Of a stretch of 64,000 bases of DNA, positions 43,431-54,120 are shown piece by piece. The first letter of the stretch is position 1; the number at the start of each line of letters is the position of its first letter. Source of the DNA: Pseudo-nitzschia pungens (lineage: Eukaryota; Bacillariophyta; Bacillariophyceae; Bacillariales; Bacillariaceae). The translations under genes were made by a program, and so were the position numbers. The stretch spans positions 3,038,001 to 3,102,000 of the forward strand of contig CM074765.1 of assembly GCA_037355855.1 (NCBI GenBank). The letters run 5' to 3'. The notes beneath the pieces are model-generated. The model was not told the DNA's origin and did no database searches. It saw only the letters and a program-made list of their open reading frames with translations.

Positions 43431-44635
43431 ATCCTAAGGTTGATTCCACTTTGTTATGAAAATATCCAAGATGGATGCTATGGTCTGTGCTAAGGCTCCT
43501 GTGTAGGAGAGTGTACTGGGGCTACAGGCAGTAGCATCCAGTGGCTGACTAGCAGGTGCTGAGCTGAGTGCTAGAGCTGTGTGCTAAATAGTTAGCAACA
43601 GGCTTAGCAACAGGCTTAGCATACAGGCTTAGCAACAGGCTCAATACAAGTGGCTATGGTTGCTAACTCCAGAATACCAGGGCCCATGTGTACGATTTGT
43701 ACAACTTGTACGGGCCCCGGGTATAGCACCCGCACTAGTGTAGCTGAGTGCTACAGGGTTAGGGTTGCTAATGCTACGAGATACTGGAGATGCTAACCTA
43801 CCATGCTACCATGCTAAGATACTATGCTACCGCCGGGGTCGGGTCATTGGTGTACAATATGTACTATGACCGGACACCTGACCCAAACAGTTATTTTAAG
43901 CGAGCTAGCGCTAGTAGGAGCTAGCATTAGCGCAAGCGAGTTAGTGCAAGCGAGTTAGTGCAAGCGAGTTAGTGCAAGCGAGCTAGCAATCGCTAAAACG
44001 ACTCCAAATGCTACCCTGAAGACTACAGTACTGAACCTACAGCAGAGCTGTACACTCCTGTACAGCGCTGTACAGTGCTAACTGATACGATACAACGAAA
44101 CTGTCACGCTGAGCGCTCTGCTCAGCTCCCTCCACTATTCTTTTTCCTTCAAAATAAGACACCTATCAAGCCCTCCCCTTTCAATGATTCCAATGCATCT
44201 CTAGGAGAGTATCTTGTAGTAACTGAGTGTATGCAATAGCGTTCAAACAGTATCTTCTGTAGTCTCACTATATGCCAGGACTCCGTCCTATCCTGTTGTT
44301 ATTGCTATCCCTCTTTTGCTGACGAGCGCATGTCATTCCATTGTACTTTGGTTTTTGTCCGCTTTTCCTGCTTCTCATCATGTCCCATCCCTTTTGATAC
44401 TGGGTCTTCTCCCACTATCTTCCTTCCCATCTCACTTTCTCTCAAGTCCCTATTTTGTGGGACTTGTTTTGTTCCTTTCCCTGTCTGATGTTCAAGGTTT
44501 GTTTGAAAATTTGTCGTTCTACCACTTGGGGTCCTGACTCTCTGATGGAGGTGACGTTAAAGTCTGGTTACAGACTGAGTAATTTAGTATCACCTTTGGT
44601 GATTAAAGTTATTTAAATACGTATATTATTATTAT
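43431..44635 (+). mobile_element. LINE copy C: 5'-truncated 3' UTR fragment carrying a solo LTR
   Basis: Only the last few bases of ORF2 and the 3' UTR of the LINE are present. The sequence GGTTGATTCCACTTTGT at 43438-43454 matches copy B near 28314, and 44345-44635 matches the rest of the UTR up to the (ATT)n tail. Between them lies a copia LTR (43455-44340). The LINE target duplication is not clear. Confidence 0.8.
43455..44340. repeat. Solo copia LTR inserted in LINE copy C
   Basis: This 886-bp segment is similar along its length to the copia 3' LTR at 10954-11812 and is flanked by LINE 3' UTR on both sides. TTGT on each side (43451-43454 and 44341-44344) is the likely target duplication. 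No internal copia sequence is present, so this is the product of LTR-LTR recombination. Contains a GCGAG(T/C)TAG(T/C)GCAA array near 43900-43990 that is longer than in the other copy. Confidence 0.75.
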
Positions 44636-45677
44636 TGTAGTAGTGAGCACAAAGCAGGTGAGAAGGAAAATAGTGAAGTACTAGTACTAGTACTAACCTT
44701 ACTACTATCAGCAGAAACTTTTATATTGTTTGTCCTGCTCCACAGGATGAAGGCACGCGGTTTTGTTTGTATGGAAAGGAAATTATCAATTCCAAACACT
44801 GATTTACAACCAGCATTACTGCTTCATCAAAACCTCACATCAAGGATGCCCAGTCCTGGCAAATACATCATTCAACTGCTTCATGTATGGTCCTGTAGAT
44901 GTTACCTACTATGGTGGAGACCACAGCAGGATTACGTGCAGCAGCAGCTCTACTACTACTACTACTACTACTAGTACTGGTAGTTACTGCTGTTATCTTG
45001 GCCACTACTAACTGTTGCCATCCTAAAATCAATATACATATTACAGGATCGTACGGACATAGTGATCGGACCAACACTGCCACAGTAGTCGTAAGAAACA
45101 TTTCATCCCAAGGATCAGAATCCAGGAAGGCAAAATGTTGCCACGGAACTTGAATCAGAACTGGCAATTCACCCTTCCGAAATAGGCAAGAATGGGGCAA
45201 ATGTTCATACAGGCGAAGAAACACTCTATTTTTCGATACAGTATGATGCAAGAAACACTACTATGAATAATAATAATCAAGTCACACTTACAGCACTTTT
45301 GACGGTACATATAAGGACTGAATTCCATGGTTGTAAAAAGGGTTGCAGCGATGGCAATCTAGGCAAGAGGCAAAGCTGGTTCGTCGAAAATACATACTAC
45401 CAACTGGGTTCATCAGAAAAATGTCGACAACGACAAGTGCCCGGGTACGGAAAAAATGGATATTTATCAGGCAGTATGGTACATGAATTCTGCTGTTGGT
45501 TTTGGTTGCCATGGAAGGCAGTGGTACTGGATGCTTAGCCGAAAGTGCAAACAAAATTTGCAAAACGATGAACGAACAGTGAAGTGCAACCACTTAGCAT
45601 TGTACACGACGAATTGTGTCGGTCGTCTCAATCTGGTTCTTATTTTTGCTGTCGTGGCCGCTCGTTCTTCTGCGGAT

Positions 45678-45713
<36 letters not shown>

Positions 45714-45763
45714 ATCGCTGTTCGTAATTCTCTTCTTTTTTCGCAATCGATTGTTCGTCCTGC
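44636..45763. other. Intergenic, no gene seen
   Basis: Contains an (ACT)n run near 44950-44972 and a GTCGTCGTCATC trinucleotide-type repeat at about 45676-45718. No protein-like frame stands out. Confidence 0.5.
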
Positions 45764-46340
45764 CTACGTCTCCCCTCCTTTGCTCATATCAAGTGTGAGA
45801 GCGCAGTACACTTCTTTCCAACAGACTTCGGTTTTGTCTGTAAATTTAGGGTCGACATCTTTGAGGGCTCCTATGAGGGCTTTCCCCATAGGAGGGTAAA
45901 ACTCTTTTTTGACACCGATCCCGGCGTGTTTGCGACCCAATTCAATCATAATGTCCGTGAGCATGTCGATGTCGGGGCCCAGCATGTCGATGGCCTTGTC
46001 AAACATGGACACGAATCGTCTGGCGTGCGGCAGAAACGACGCGCTCTGGACGCATTCCATGATACCGCCCCCCTCGTATCCGAACACGACCATGGCCTCC
46101 GGACAGGACGAAAAAAATCTGAGACGCATAACAGATTTATCGAGCACATAATGTGAGTGGAGTCACAAGAATAAGCGACGGCTCGGTCACAACGGAAAAT
46201 AATCCGACGCAATGACTTGTCATTTCTTACTTTACAAAAACTTGAATCCCCACCTTATTTTGGTAGTCCTTCACTCGTCGAATCCGTTCCCAACAATCAT
46301 GCACTTCGCAATAAGTCGAGTATTCTAATTCGGCAACCAT
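45764..46340 (-). CDS. Single-domain globin, two exons
   Basis: Exon 1 is 46340-46231 and exon 2 is 46118-45764, separated by a 112-bp GT-AG intron (donor GTAAGA, acceptor CTCAG). Joining gives 154 residues, the size of one globin domain. Helix A/B region has DCWERIRRVKDYQNKVG; PEAMVVFGY follows, with Phe49 at the CD1 position. His68 (FLPHARRF) is the likely distal residue and His101 (LGRKHAGIGV) the likely proximal haem ligand. The pattern resembles flavohaemoglobin- or neuroglobin-like globins. Whether it binds O2 or handles NO cannot be told. It has no reductase domain and no targeting peptide that I can see. The start is the first ATG of exon 1. Confidence 0.8.
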
Positions 46341-47301
46341 GGCCTTCCTGAATGCTTATGGTATCAATGTGAGTTATATTTTCTTCAAATGTCAGAATGT
46401 GTTTTTTCACTTTTATGTGGGACCTGTCAATCTCAAGACGTAAAAATTGCCAAAATCCATGATATCAGGTTTACGGATCACATTATTCTTTCATGCCGTT
46501 ATTCCGGTTCCGATGCGATGGGTCTTCCCAATCGTACGAGTAAGTTACTTGTACATACGAGTAACTTAGTTACCAGTAAGGTTCTTTGTACTCGTAATGT
46601 AACCTTATTCGTAAAAGACTAATTTGTAACCTTACTTAGTACTTCGTAAAATCTACGGGTTCAAAACCATCTTTTCGCGGAGAATACCGTCTTTTCACGG
46701 AGAAAACAACTACTACAGTCTTTCTGTTCTTCGATGTACGTTGTAGTACAGAATGACAGCAGATAATTAATAATAATACTCATAGTATATACGCATTTTT
46801 AGCTGATTGCATGCATCTAAAAATAAACAATCTAATGTTCTGTTCTCATTCATGTATAAAACGAGACCACTGAGGAACAATTCTACGGAAGGACAAACAC
46901 AATAACAACAAATAATAGTATCATAAAAACCTGTTTAGAATAATACTGTTATTACGATCACTTCGTACTTTCAATTGTAATTACTTAACGCGTCTCTGAT
47001 GATCTTCGCAACTAGTAAGCTTAAAGCTTACTCGTACAACTGTCGTCGATGATGCCGTACGGTACAGATTTCGATTGGTACCGGAATGTTTTCTGCGTTA
47101 CACTTCAAGTAAACAGTTCGCAAAAAGAATTTTGATGTTCTTCGAAAGCGTTCTTCTTCCATCGCTCATTGAAGCAAGGAAGACGTCAATGGATCAGCGC
47201 TCAATGAACAAGCTTTTTGACATAACAAAATAACTTACCAAACGAACTTTCAAATAGGGTCTGAATTCTTCGTTGTAGAACAAAATGGATCATCTTCACA
47301 G
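46341..47301. other. Intergenic, no gene seen
   Basis: Has inverted TTACTCGTA / TACGAGTAA repeats near 46540-46620 and a duplicated CTTTTC(G/A)CGGAGAA(T/A)A segment near 46670-46707. Confidence 0.45.
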
Positions 47302-48443
47302 GGCCATCCGATGGTTTTATTTTCGCGCGGTTTTTGAGGACCATGCGTAACTATAACCGTTAAAACCGTTATTAGACGTTAAAGTTATGCGTCTAAAAAC
47401 TTTTTTAGACGCATAACTATGCGTCTAAAACCTTTTTTAGACGCATAACTATGCGTTTTTTTTAAGACGCATAATCGTGGGTTATGCGTCTAATATTAGA
47501 CGCATAACTATGCGTCTAAAAAATTTTTAGACGCATAACTTATGCGTCTAAAACATGTACTAACGTGTGTGCAATTCTACAGAGTTATGCGTCTAAAATT
47601 TTTTTAGACGCACAACTGGTCCAAATTAGCGTAGAACTCAGTAGTAAACTGAAGAATTTTTAGACGCAACGCGTCGATAATACCGTACGGGGGAGGGACA
47701 GCAAGCAGCAGCAACGAATTGAATGAGCCAATCAAAAAATTTGATTTTCCAGTACAAATTGTACAGGGATATACGTAGAAAAAAAAATTAATACGGGGGA
47801 CAGCAAGCAGCAAGCAGCAGCAACGCGTCGATAATACAGGGGGGACAGCAAGCAGCAGCAACGCGTCGATAATACAGGAAGGACAGCAAGCAGCAGCAAC
47901 GCGTCGATAATACAGGGGGGACAGCAAGCAGCAACGCGTCGATAATACAGGGGGGGACAGCAAGCAGCAAGCAGCAGCAACGCGTCGATAATACGGGGGG
48001 ACAGCAAGCAGCAACGCGTCGATAATACAGAGCAGCAGCAACTCGTCGATAACTTGCAGTTACTTGGGTCGTGTCACGAAGTGCGTCTAAAACTTGTACC
48101 AGGCTACGTAGGATTATACAAGACAATGCGTCTAAAAAATTTTTAGACGCATAATTATGCGTCTAAAACTTGTACTAGCCTGCGTACGATTATAGGGGAC
48201 CAATGCGTCTAGACGCATAATTATGCGTCTAAAAACTTTTTAGACGCACAGTGCGTCTAAAGTTAGACGCAAGACACATAGTTATGCGTCTAAAAACTTT
48301 TTTAGACGCATAGTTATGCGTCTAAAAACTTTTTTAGACGCATAGTTATGCGTCTAAAGTTAACGGTCATTAACGTTTTTTAACGGTTATAACTGTTCGC
48401 GCGGTCCTCAAAAACCGCGCGAAAATAAAACCATCGGATGGCC
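47302..48443. mobile_element. Foldback element FB2 (1,142 bp)
   Basis: Terminal inverted repeats of about 40 bp start GGCCATCCGATGGTTTTATT and end with the complement. The likely target duplication is CAG (47299-47301 and 48444-48446). Inside, both arms are filled with TGCGTCTAAAA and its complement, over 25 half-sites by eye, often paired as palindromes around ATAACTAT. The centre (about 47665-48055) is a minisatellite. TAACGGTTA-type motifs lie just inside both ends. There is no coding sequence. Confidence 0.88.
47665..48055. repeat. Minisatellite core of FB2
   Basis: About eight units of roughly 32-47 bp, each with CGTCGATAATAC, a run of Gs, GACAGCAAGCAGCA and GCAACG. Unit length varies through the number of AGC repeats and G's. 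One non-repeat segment (about 47720-47800) interrupts it. Confidence 0.85.
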
Positions 48444-48446
48444 CAG

Positions 48447-49663
48447 TATTCGGCGGAGGTTTATAATACTATTTGTTGTTATTGTGTTTGTCAGTAATCC
48501 GTAGTAATACTTATTGTTTCCGCTACTATCGTACTTATCGTTCCCGTTACAACAATTACCGTACACGTAAGTTCTGCATGTTGTGAAACATCAATGTTGG
48601 AACCCGTCAAAACCATGGTGAACTAAAAAAAAGTGACAAAGATCTCTCCTCAGCAATGGAACAATCCTCCTCCTCAACAGAAAATGTAACTTATTCCTAA
48701 ACAATAAAAAACTTACTGTTTGCAACAACCCCTGTTGCAATCCGTGACTTACATCCAGTATAGCTTTGCCTCCCCCCCATTAGTTAGCCATTTTTCACCA
48801 ACTTCCAAAAAAATGGTTCATCAGCAATTAAGTGTAGAAATTTGGTAGTACTACATTACGCTATGGTCAATTCGCAGGATGTGAATTGGCAGAACGAGCT
48901 TCCCAATGCACAATAATAAGAATTCATTCATGCTATGACTACCCATACGGTAGGCTAACAATCGCTGTACACCATCCGTACAGGTATTCAAAACTATGTA
49001 ATATGATTGGCTAAATCAAGTGCACACCGGAAGGTGAAGGCAAGGCCAGTGTAGTAATGCTGTCACTTGTTGGAAAACACCCCATTTTTGACCCATGACC
49101 TTTATTCATGAGCTTTCTAGGGGAGGAATGACCAAAAATGTTTCAATGTGAGTATAGTGCATTGTAGAGTAGGGTTTTGCCAATAAAAGATGATGTCTTT
49201 ACTTTGATTAGAGAGGGTGCGCAGAAACATCACCAAAGGCGTGAACGCTGTCACTGACTTGCTTGATCTCCAAAAAGTTAATAGTTCAGCTATGTTTTTG
49301 GATGGGCACTGGTAATAGTAATTACCTACCTCATCTCATTATTTACTGTACGGTAAGGGTTTAGTAAGTAAAGTCCTTGAGACACCGTAGAAAACAGTAC
49401 ATTTTCTACATGTGCGTCAGCAGACGACTTTATTTACTCAACCTTTAAGCTGTCTCACCATCCGTCTGCCAACCGTAATTTTGATCCATAGAGGTACAAA
49501 ATCTCCAAGACGAATTTTCGATCACTTTTTTTTGCTCTGATAACACGTATTTGCAACAATAATAAAGGGATGCCCCTCTCTAACAAATAAACCACTTTAA
49601 ACTTTAAACCACCAACAACATTAACTACAAGGGCTCGTGCTACTCCTCACAAGGCCACAGCCC
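48447..49663. other. Intergenic, no gene seen
   Basis: About 1.2 kb of AT-rich sequence. It may hold the 3' end of the neighbouring pogo-like element, but I could not identify terminal inverted repeats. Confidence 0.4.
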
Positions 49664-52369
49664 TCATGCTTCCTCCAGCTTTTTGATTTGCTCCGGAGAC
49701 AGGTGTGCCTTGGCAATCTCCATCCTCTCATTCGTGATAGCTTTTGCTGTGTTTGAAAAATTTCCAAGATCCTCTGCCATTTTCTTTGCAACCTCTGTGT
49801 CTTTAAGTGTGATATCCTCTTGCTGTAATTCCTTCAGTACAGAGTCATCCTCTTCAGTCCAATAAACTCCACCAACTGGGGGACCATCCTTCACTGCTAC
49901 TACTGCACTCAGTATCTCCTCTTTCTTTAGACCTGTAGGCTTTTTTCCTGAGCTTCCACTCGTAAATTTTTTTCATGTTGTTCACTCGCAGCTTTGCCAA
50001 GTTGCTGCTGCATGACTGAATTAGCGCTTTGCACTCTGCTTCCTTCACCGCATACACCTCCACCTGAGCCTTTGCGGATTTCATTGCTTCGATCTCTTTT
50101 TCGCGATGCGCTCTCTTGTCAGCAATATGTTGATCATGACAGTTGTACGGTCTGCTGCCTAGAATGATATATTTTTTCCCTGCAGTATTTGCCTTTGCGA
50201 TTGTGTCTTGGATCTGACGCGCTGTAGTACCTTCCGATCTCGTAACTTGCTGAGATTTTTGCAGTGCTTCCTTCCGCGGTGCTTCCTTCCAAGAAACCAA
50301 AATCAATCAGCGTTTTGACGGCTAAGGTGTTTCGTTGTTTGAGTTCCAATAGCTCCACTGTTGCTGGATCCTTTGCTTTGTCAATAGCTCGTGAACTATG
50401 TTATGATCTCTGAGACACTTTCTTGTGAAGGGACTAATTCCAACCTTCTCCCAAAAAGATCTCGATCTATCCGGAGAAAACGCTGCATCGAATGCAGACT
50501 CTAATTCTGTGGTCTCTTGTAATCCAAATACCATCACTGGATATTCGCTCGCCCATAAGGATCTCCCGTCTTAATACCACGCTGCATGTAGTTTCTTCCT
50601 ATTCTTGCGGTAGGCCGTCTTGAAGGGACTGTAGCTGCAGTCAGTAACTTGCATGGCATGAGTTGTGTTCGGTACTCCCGGTAATAGTAGCACACCCTTT
50701 CGGCTCAGTTCCTGTAAGAGCTCTTTGTCGAGAGGCCCAGGACCTGAATCTACAATTAACAAAACCCATTTTCTGTTTGCTGGTTGTACGTCTCGGTACA
50801 ACTGAACGACACTTGTTAGAATGTACTTACGAAACTCTGCGCTGTCCATACCGGCGTTGGCGTTGCAGTTTGCTGAGTGCGGCCATTTAGTGATTTGTCC
50901 AAAGCCCCATATTCCTTCACAGGCACCTTCGCGATTCAGTTCATTAGTAAAGCCGCGGGAGATTCGTTTAGTCTCTTCCGTTGTTGTGGTGCTCTTCAGT
51001 TGAAAGTGTACTGGAATAGGATCTCCAGCGGTGGTACTTCCTCTGATCATTGTACACCGTGAGCTGCTTTTGAAAGCCTTTGTCGCTCCCTTTGGCAAGT
51101 AGGCGCTGCGTGGACTGTACTCGATCACTGGACGACCGCCTGCGCGACTGCAGGTACCATCAAGAGTTAATCCTGTCTCGTCAACATTGAGGATTTGGTG
51201 CAATTGACAGGGCAAGAATACAAGCTCCCCCGTTTGTCCATTGAACTTCTCTGTCTCAGTTGTCAAACGAGCAAAGCCCTTTTCAATCAACAGCAATTTC
51301 AAGTTGGTAAACCACTCATTAATATGGTTATATGTAGTCCACAAGGATCTCCTCTCCTCCAGCTGTGAGTTAGACTTGTTGACTTTAATGCTTTCAGCAA
51401 ACCGGGCCTGCAGACGCCTGTAAAGACTACTGAAATGTTTCAAAGAACAAGGACCCTTAGACAGGCATGCTTCCAAATCCTCCACAGCCTTCTTCCAATT
51501 GGGCTTCTCTTTTATTCCAGCAGAACAGAGAAGGAAGGAAGTCTTCATTGCTGTAACTAGAACCTCTTCATCTGCCAGAGGAAGACTGGATGCCCTCCCC
51601 CAGCGTCCTGTCAACAGACCCTTGTTCCCTTGAGTCAAACGCCATCTCAAAGTGTTCAACTTGATATCAGTATCATTCATTCTATTAGCAATTTGACACG
51701 CCTGGTTCAAGGAGATATGTTTTGCACCAAGCTGCTCTTTGTAGCTCTTTTCTGCTGCAGCATAAGACTCCTCATCTTTGTTCTTCTTCTTCTCCTTCAT
51801 TGTCAAATCATACATCAACTGGGAATGACTCCTTCTTGGCTTCTTCAGAGTAGTTAGTGCTGTCTAGCTGGCGTCGCCGGCGTCACCGGTGTCACCGGTG
51901 TCAGCATCTGCATCATCGATGTTGATTGTTCTTTTGTTGTTGCCATTGGTGCTGCTGGGAGTCGTGGTTGAACTTTTGTTTTGGCTATTACAGTTTCCAC
52001 TCCCCCCTTTGCTACTATTAGGATTAGTATTTCGCATAGACGTCATAGGAGAAATTGACTGCTCTTTAAGGGGGAGGGCGATGGACCTTGGAACAACAAT
52101 CTCTTTTTCTTTCAGGTACTTGGTCTTTAGTCTCAGTACTCTTTTTTGCATGGACCGGTTGGCAATCCGTATACTCTCATTGCTTCAGCTGCAGTATATT
52201 TCTTGTAATACTTGCAGACATTAGCCAGATGTCTCGCCGCGTCTTCGGATCTCTCGCATACAGGTAGTGGATGTCCGTTCCTGTAAGAAACACCAGGCAT
52301 TGTACCTGGAGTGTTCTTAGAGGAGGAGGAGGCAGCACCCAAATTTTCTTCCATTTTTTCTGTGTTCAC
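49664..52369 (-). pseudogene. Pogo/Tigger-like (DDE_1) transposase, disrupted
   Basis: Minus strand. A leading stretch with a psq-like helix-turn-helix flavour (TAAEAMRVYGLP, ~52170) is followed, after a frameshift, by a long frame from ATG 52151 to 50322. That frame is broken only by a TAG at 51864 and a TAA at 50571. Catalytic blocks of a DDE_1 domain are clear: LNVDETGLTLDG (~51190), LLIVDSGPGPLD (~50760), and THAMQVTDCSYSPFK (~50640). The frames further on to 49664 (charged, coiled-coil-like) look like the transposase tail in other phases. With two nonsense codons and at least one shift it is probably inactive. Confidence 0.75.
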
Positions 52370-52629
52370 TGTACAGTCCGTTTCTCAAAACCAACTCCTC
52401 CAATCGATCCACAAATTGGAGAGGTTGTCCTTCTTTATATAATAGAGCTGTCTGAAGCGTTCCAGTTCAAATAGATGCAGTGGGGCTGGAGATATTAATT
52501 TTCACTGTAGTTTGAGGAGTTTTTGCTTGCTGTTTCTTAGGGGGAGTGTACTCAGTCTACAGTTTGATTCTCGAAAACGACTCCTCCAATCGATCCGGAA
52601 ATTGGAGGGGTTGTCCTTCTTTATGTAAT
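52364..52629. repeat. Two direct repeats with hairpin core, upstream of pogo-like gene
   Basis: A ~80-bp unit with core CTCCTCCAATCGATCC and GGTTGTCCTTCTTTAT occurs at about 52364-52442 and 52548-52629. Inside each, CTCCAAT and ATTGGAG can pair. Each is preceded by a CTGTACAGT- or TCTACAGT-like end. They may be the transposon's terminal region. Confidence 0.6.
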
Positions 52630-52840
52630 ATTTTTGCTGTTGTTTGGACCGGGGTAGTTTTTCGATCGAAAAAAAAGAACCAATTTTGCTGCTGCGGGAG
52701 GCTTCGATTCTTCGAACCACAGAGCCCAATCAATTTGAAACTCGGAGATCTTGTTGCCCTAGTAGTGAAGATGGAGGAGCTGTAATAGCATAATTAAGCT
52801 GGCGTTGGTTATGGAGTTAGGATGTATAGACAGGTCCTGG

Positions 52841-53383
52841 AACATTATGGAAAAAAAAACGTTTCTGGAAAATTTCCATTTTCATGCGCATCGCGCGACT
52901 ACTCTCAAAAAAATCTTAGGGCAATAAGAACGCCTCTTCTATATTTTTAATTATGCTGAGCGACCATAATTTAACGGTCATAAACCGAAATCTTTGTCCT
53001 CAAAAAATGATTGTCCTCAAAAAGTGTCCTCAACGATTTTGTCCTCAACAGACTGTCCTCAACCATAATGTCCTCAAAAATTATGTCCTCAACGTTTTGT
53101 CCTCAACCTCAACGTTGAAGTCATAGAGGTTGAGGACAAAACGTTGAGGACATAATTTTTGAGGACATTATGGTTGAGGACAGTCTGTTGAGGACAAAAT
53201 CGTTGAGGACACTTTTTGAGGACACGTTTTGAGGACAGTTTTTAGGACACTCTGCGTACTCGTACAGCCGTTGAAGTGGATATTCAACAAAAAACAGCCG
53301 TTAAAAAGTAGTACATCAATTTTATTGCGCGCAACGCGCATGAATATGGAAATTTTCTCAAAAACACTTTTTTCCATAATGTT
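52841..53383. mobile_element. Foldback element FB1, copy 2 (543 bp)
   Basis: Same termini (AACATTATGG / CCATAATGTT), same outer arms and same TTGAGGAC hairpin as copy 1 at 26878. Flanks are CCTGG and CCTGT, a 5-bp duplication with one mismatch. The 15-nt loop at 53111-53125 (AACGTTGAAGTCATA) is the exact reverse complement of the loop of copy 1, although the outer arms are in the same orientation. Confidence 0.9.
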
Positions 53384-53407
53384 CCTGTTGTTGTGGTTGT
53401 TGAAATG

Positions 53408-53448
<41 letters not shown>

Positions 53449-54120
53449 CTAATTTTTGACCTTATTTTGTGGCCCAGTGTAAGAAAAGGTTCGACGACCT
53501 TGCCATCTCTGTCATCAGGCATAAAATAGTGTCCAAGCTGATGTCTTGGACTTATTAGAGTTATCAAAAACAGTGGACCTTTTGCTGTTGCTCTGGCTCA
53601 TTACCTGTCCACAGAAACCAGACGGTTTTAGTTACTAAACCCTTATTATGTCTCAAGTTTATTTGCCGTACGACCCCTTTCATACCCTAATGTAAACTTA
53701 GGGTTAAGAATAAATATTGATGATACACTCGGAGTTTGTCTTGTCTCGTGTCTTAAGTATTTGACTCGACCCCAGAATTAGAAGTACTTGTATTTATCTT
53801 AGCAACACCAATAATATCTTACTGGTAAACCTTACCAGCTTCCTGTAATTACCGTAACCTCAAGGGCAGATCATTGCATAATAATGTTGTGTCATTGCAA
53901 CATCAGGGATCGTCTTTTTCGAATTGACCAGTCCGTTGTTATCCTTCTCCAATCCGCAAGAGCAGTAAGGCACACGGTCGATCATAGAAGCACCTTGTTG
54001 CAGCACGGTACGGTTCGGTACGAATAGGATCGGTACACATGCGGCCAGTGCTGCGGAACAAACCAACGCCGAGGCAACCGCAACACGAGCAACCGCTAAG
54101 CTGAAGGCAAGCCGAACGCG
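53384..54120. other. Intergenic, with a 38-nt T homopolymer
   Basis: T38 at 53411-53448. No gene is seen up to the MUS81 start. A long minus-strand frame across 53860-54651 is the shadow of MUS81. The MUS81 promoter should lie in this segment. Confidence 0.5.

Noticed and set aside
44726..45153. Small plus-strand frames of ~80 residues
   Set aside because: They depend on an (ACT)n run, have no recognisable motif and overlap in several frames.
47380..48360. CRISPR-like or tRNA-like palindromic repeats
   Set aside because: Half-sites are short, irregularly spaced and present in both orientations inside terminal inverted repeats, so a foldback element explains them better.
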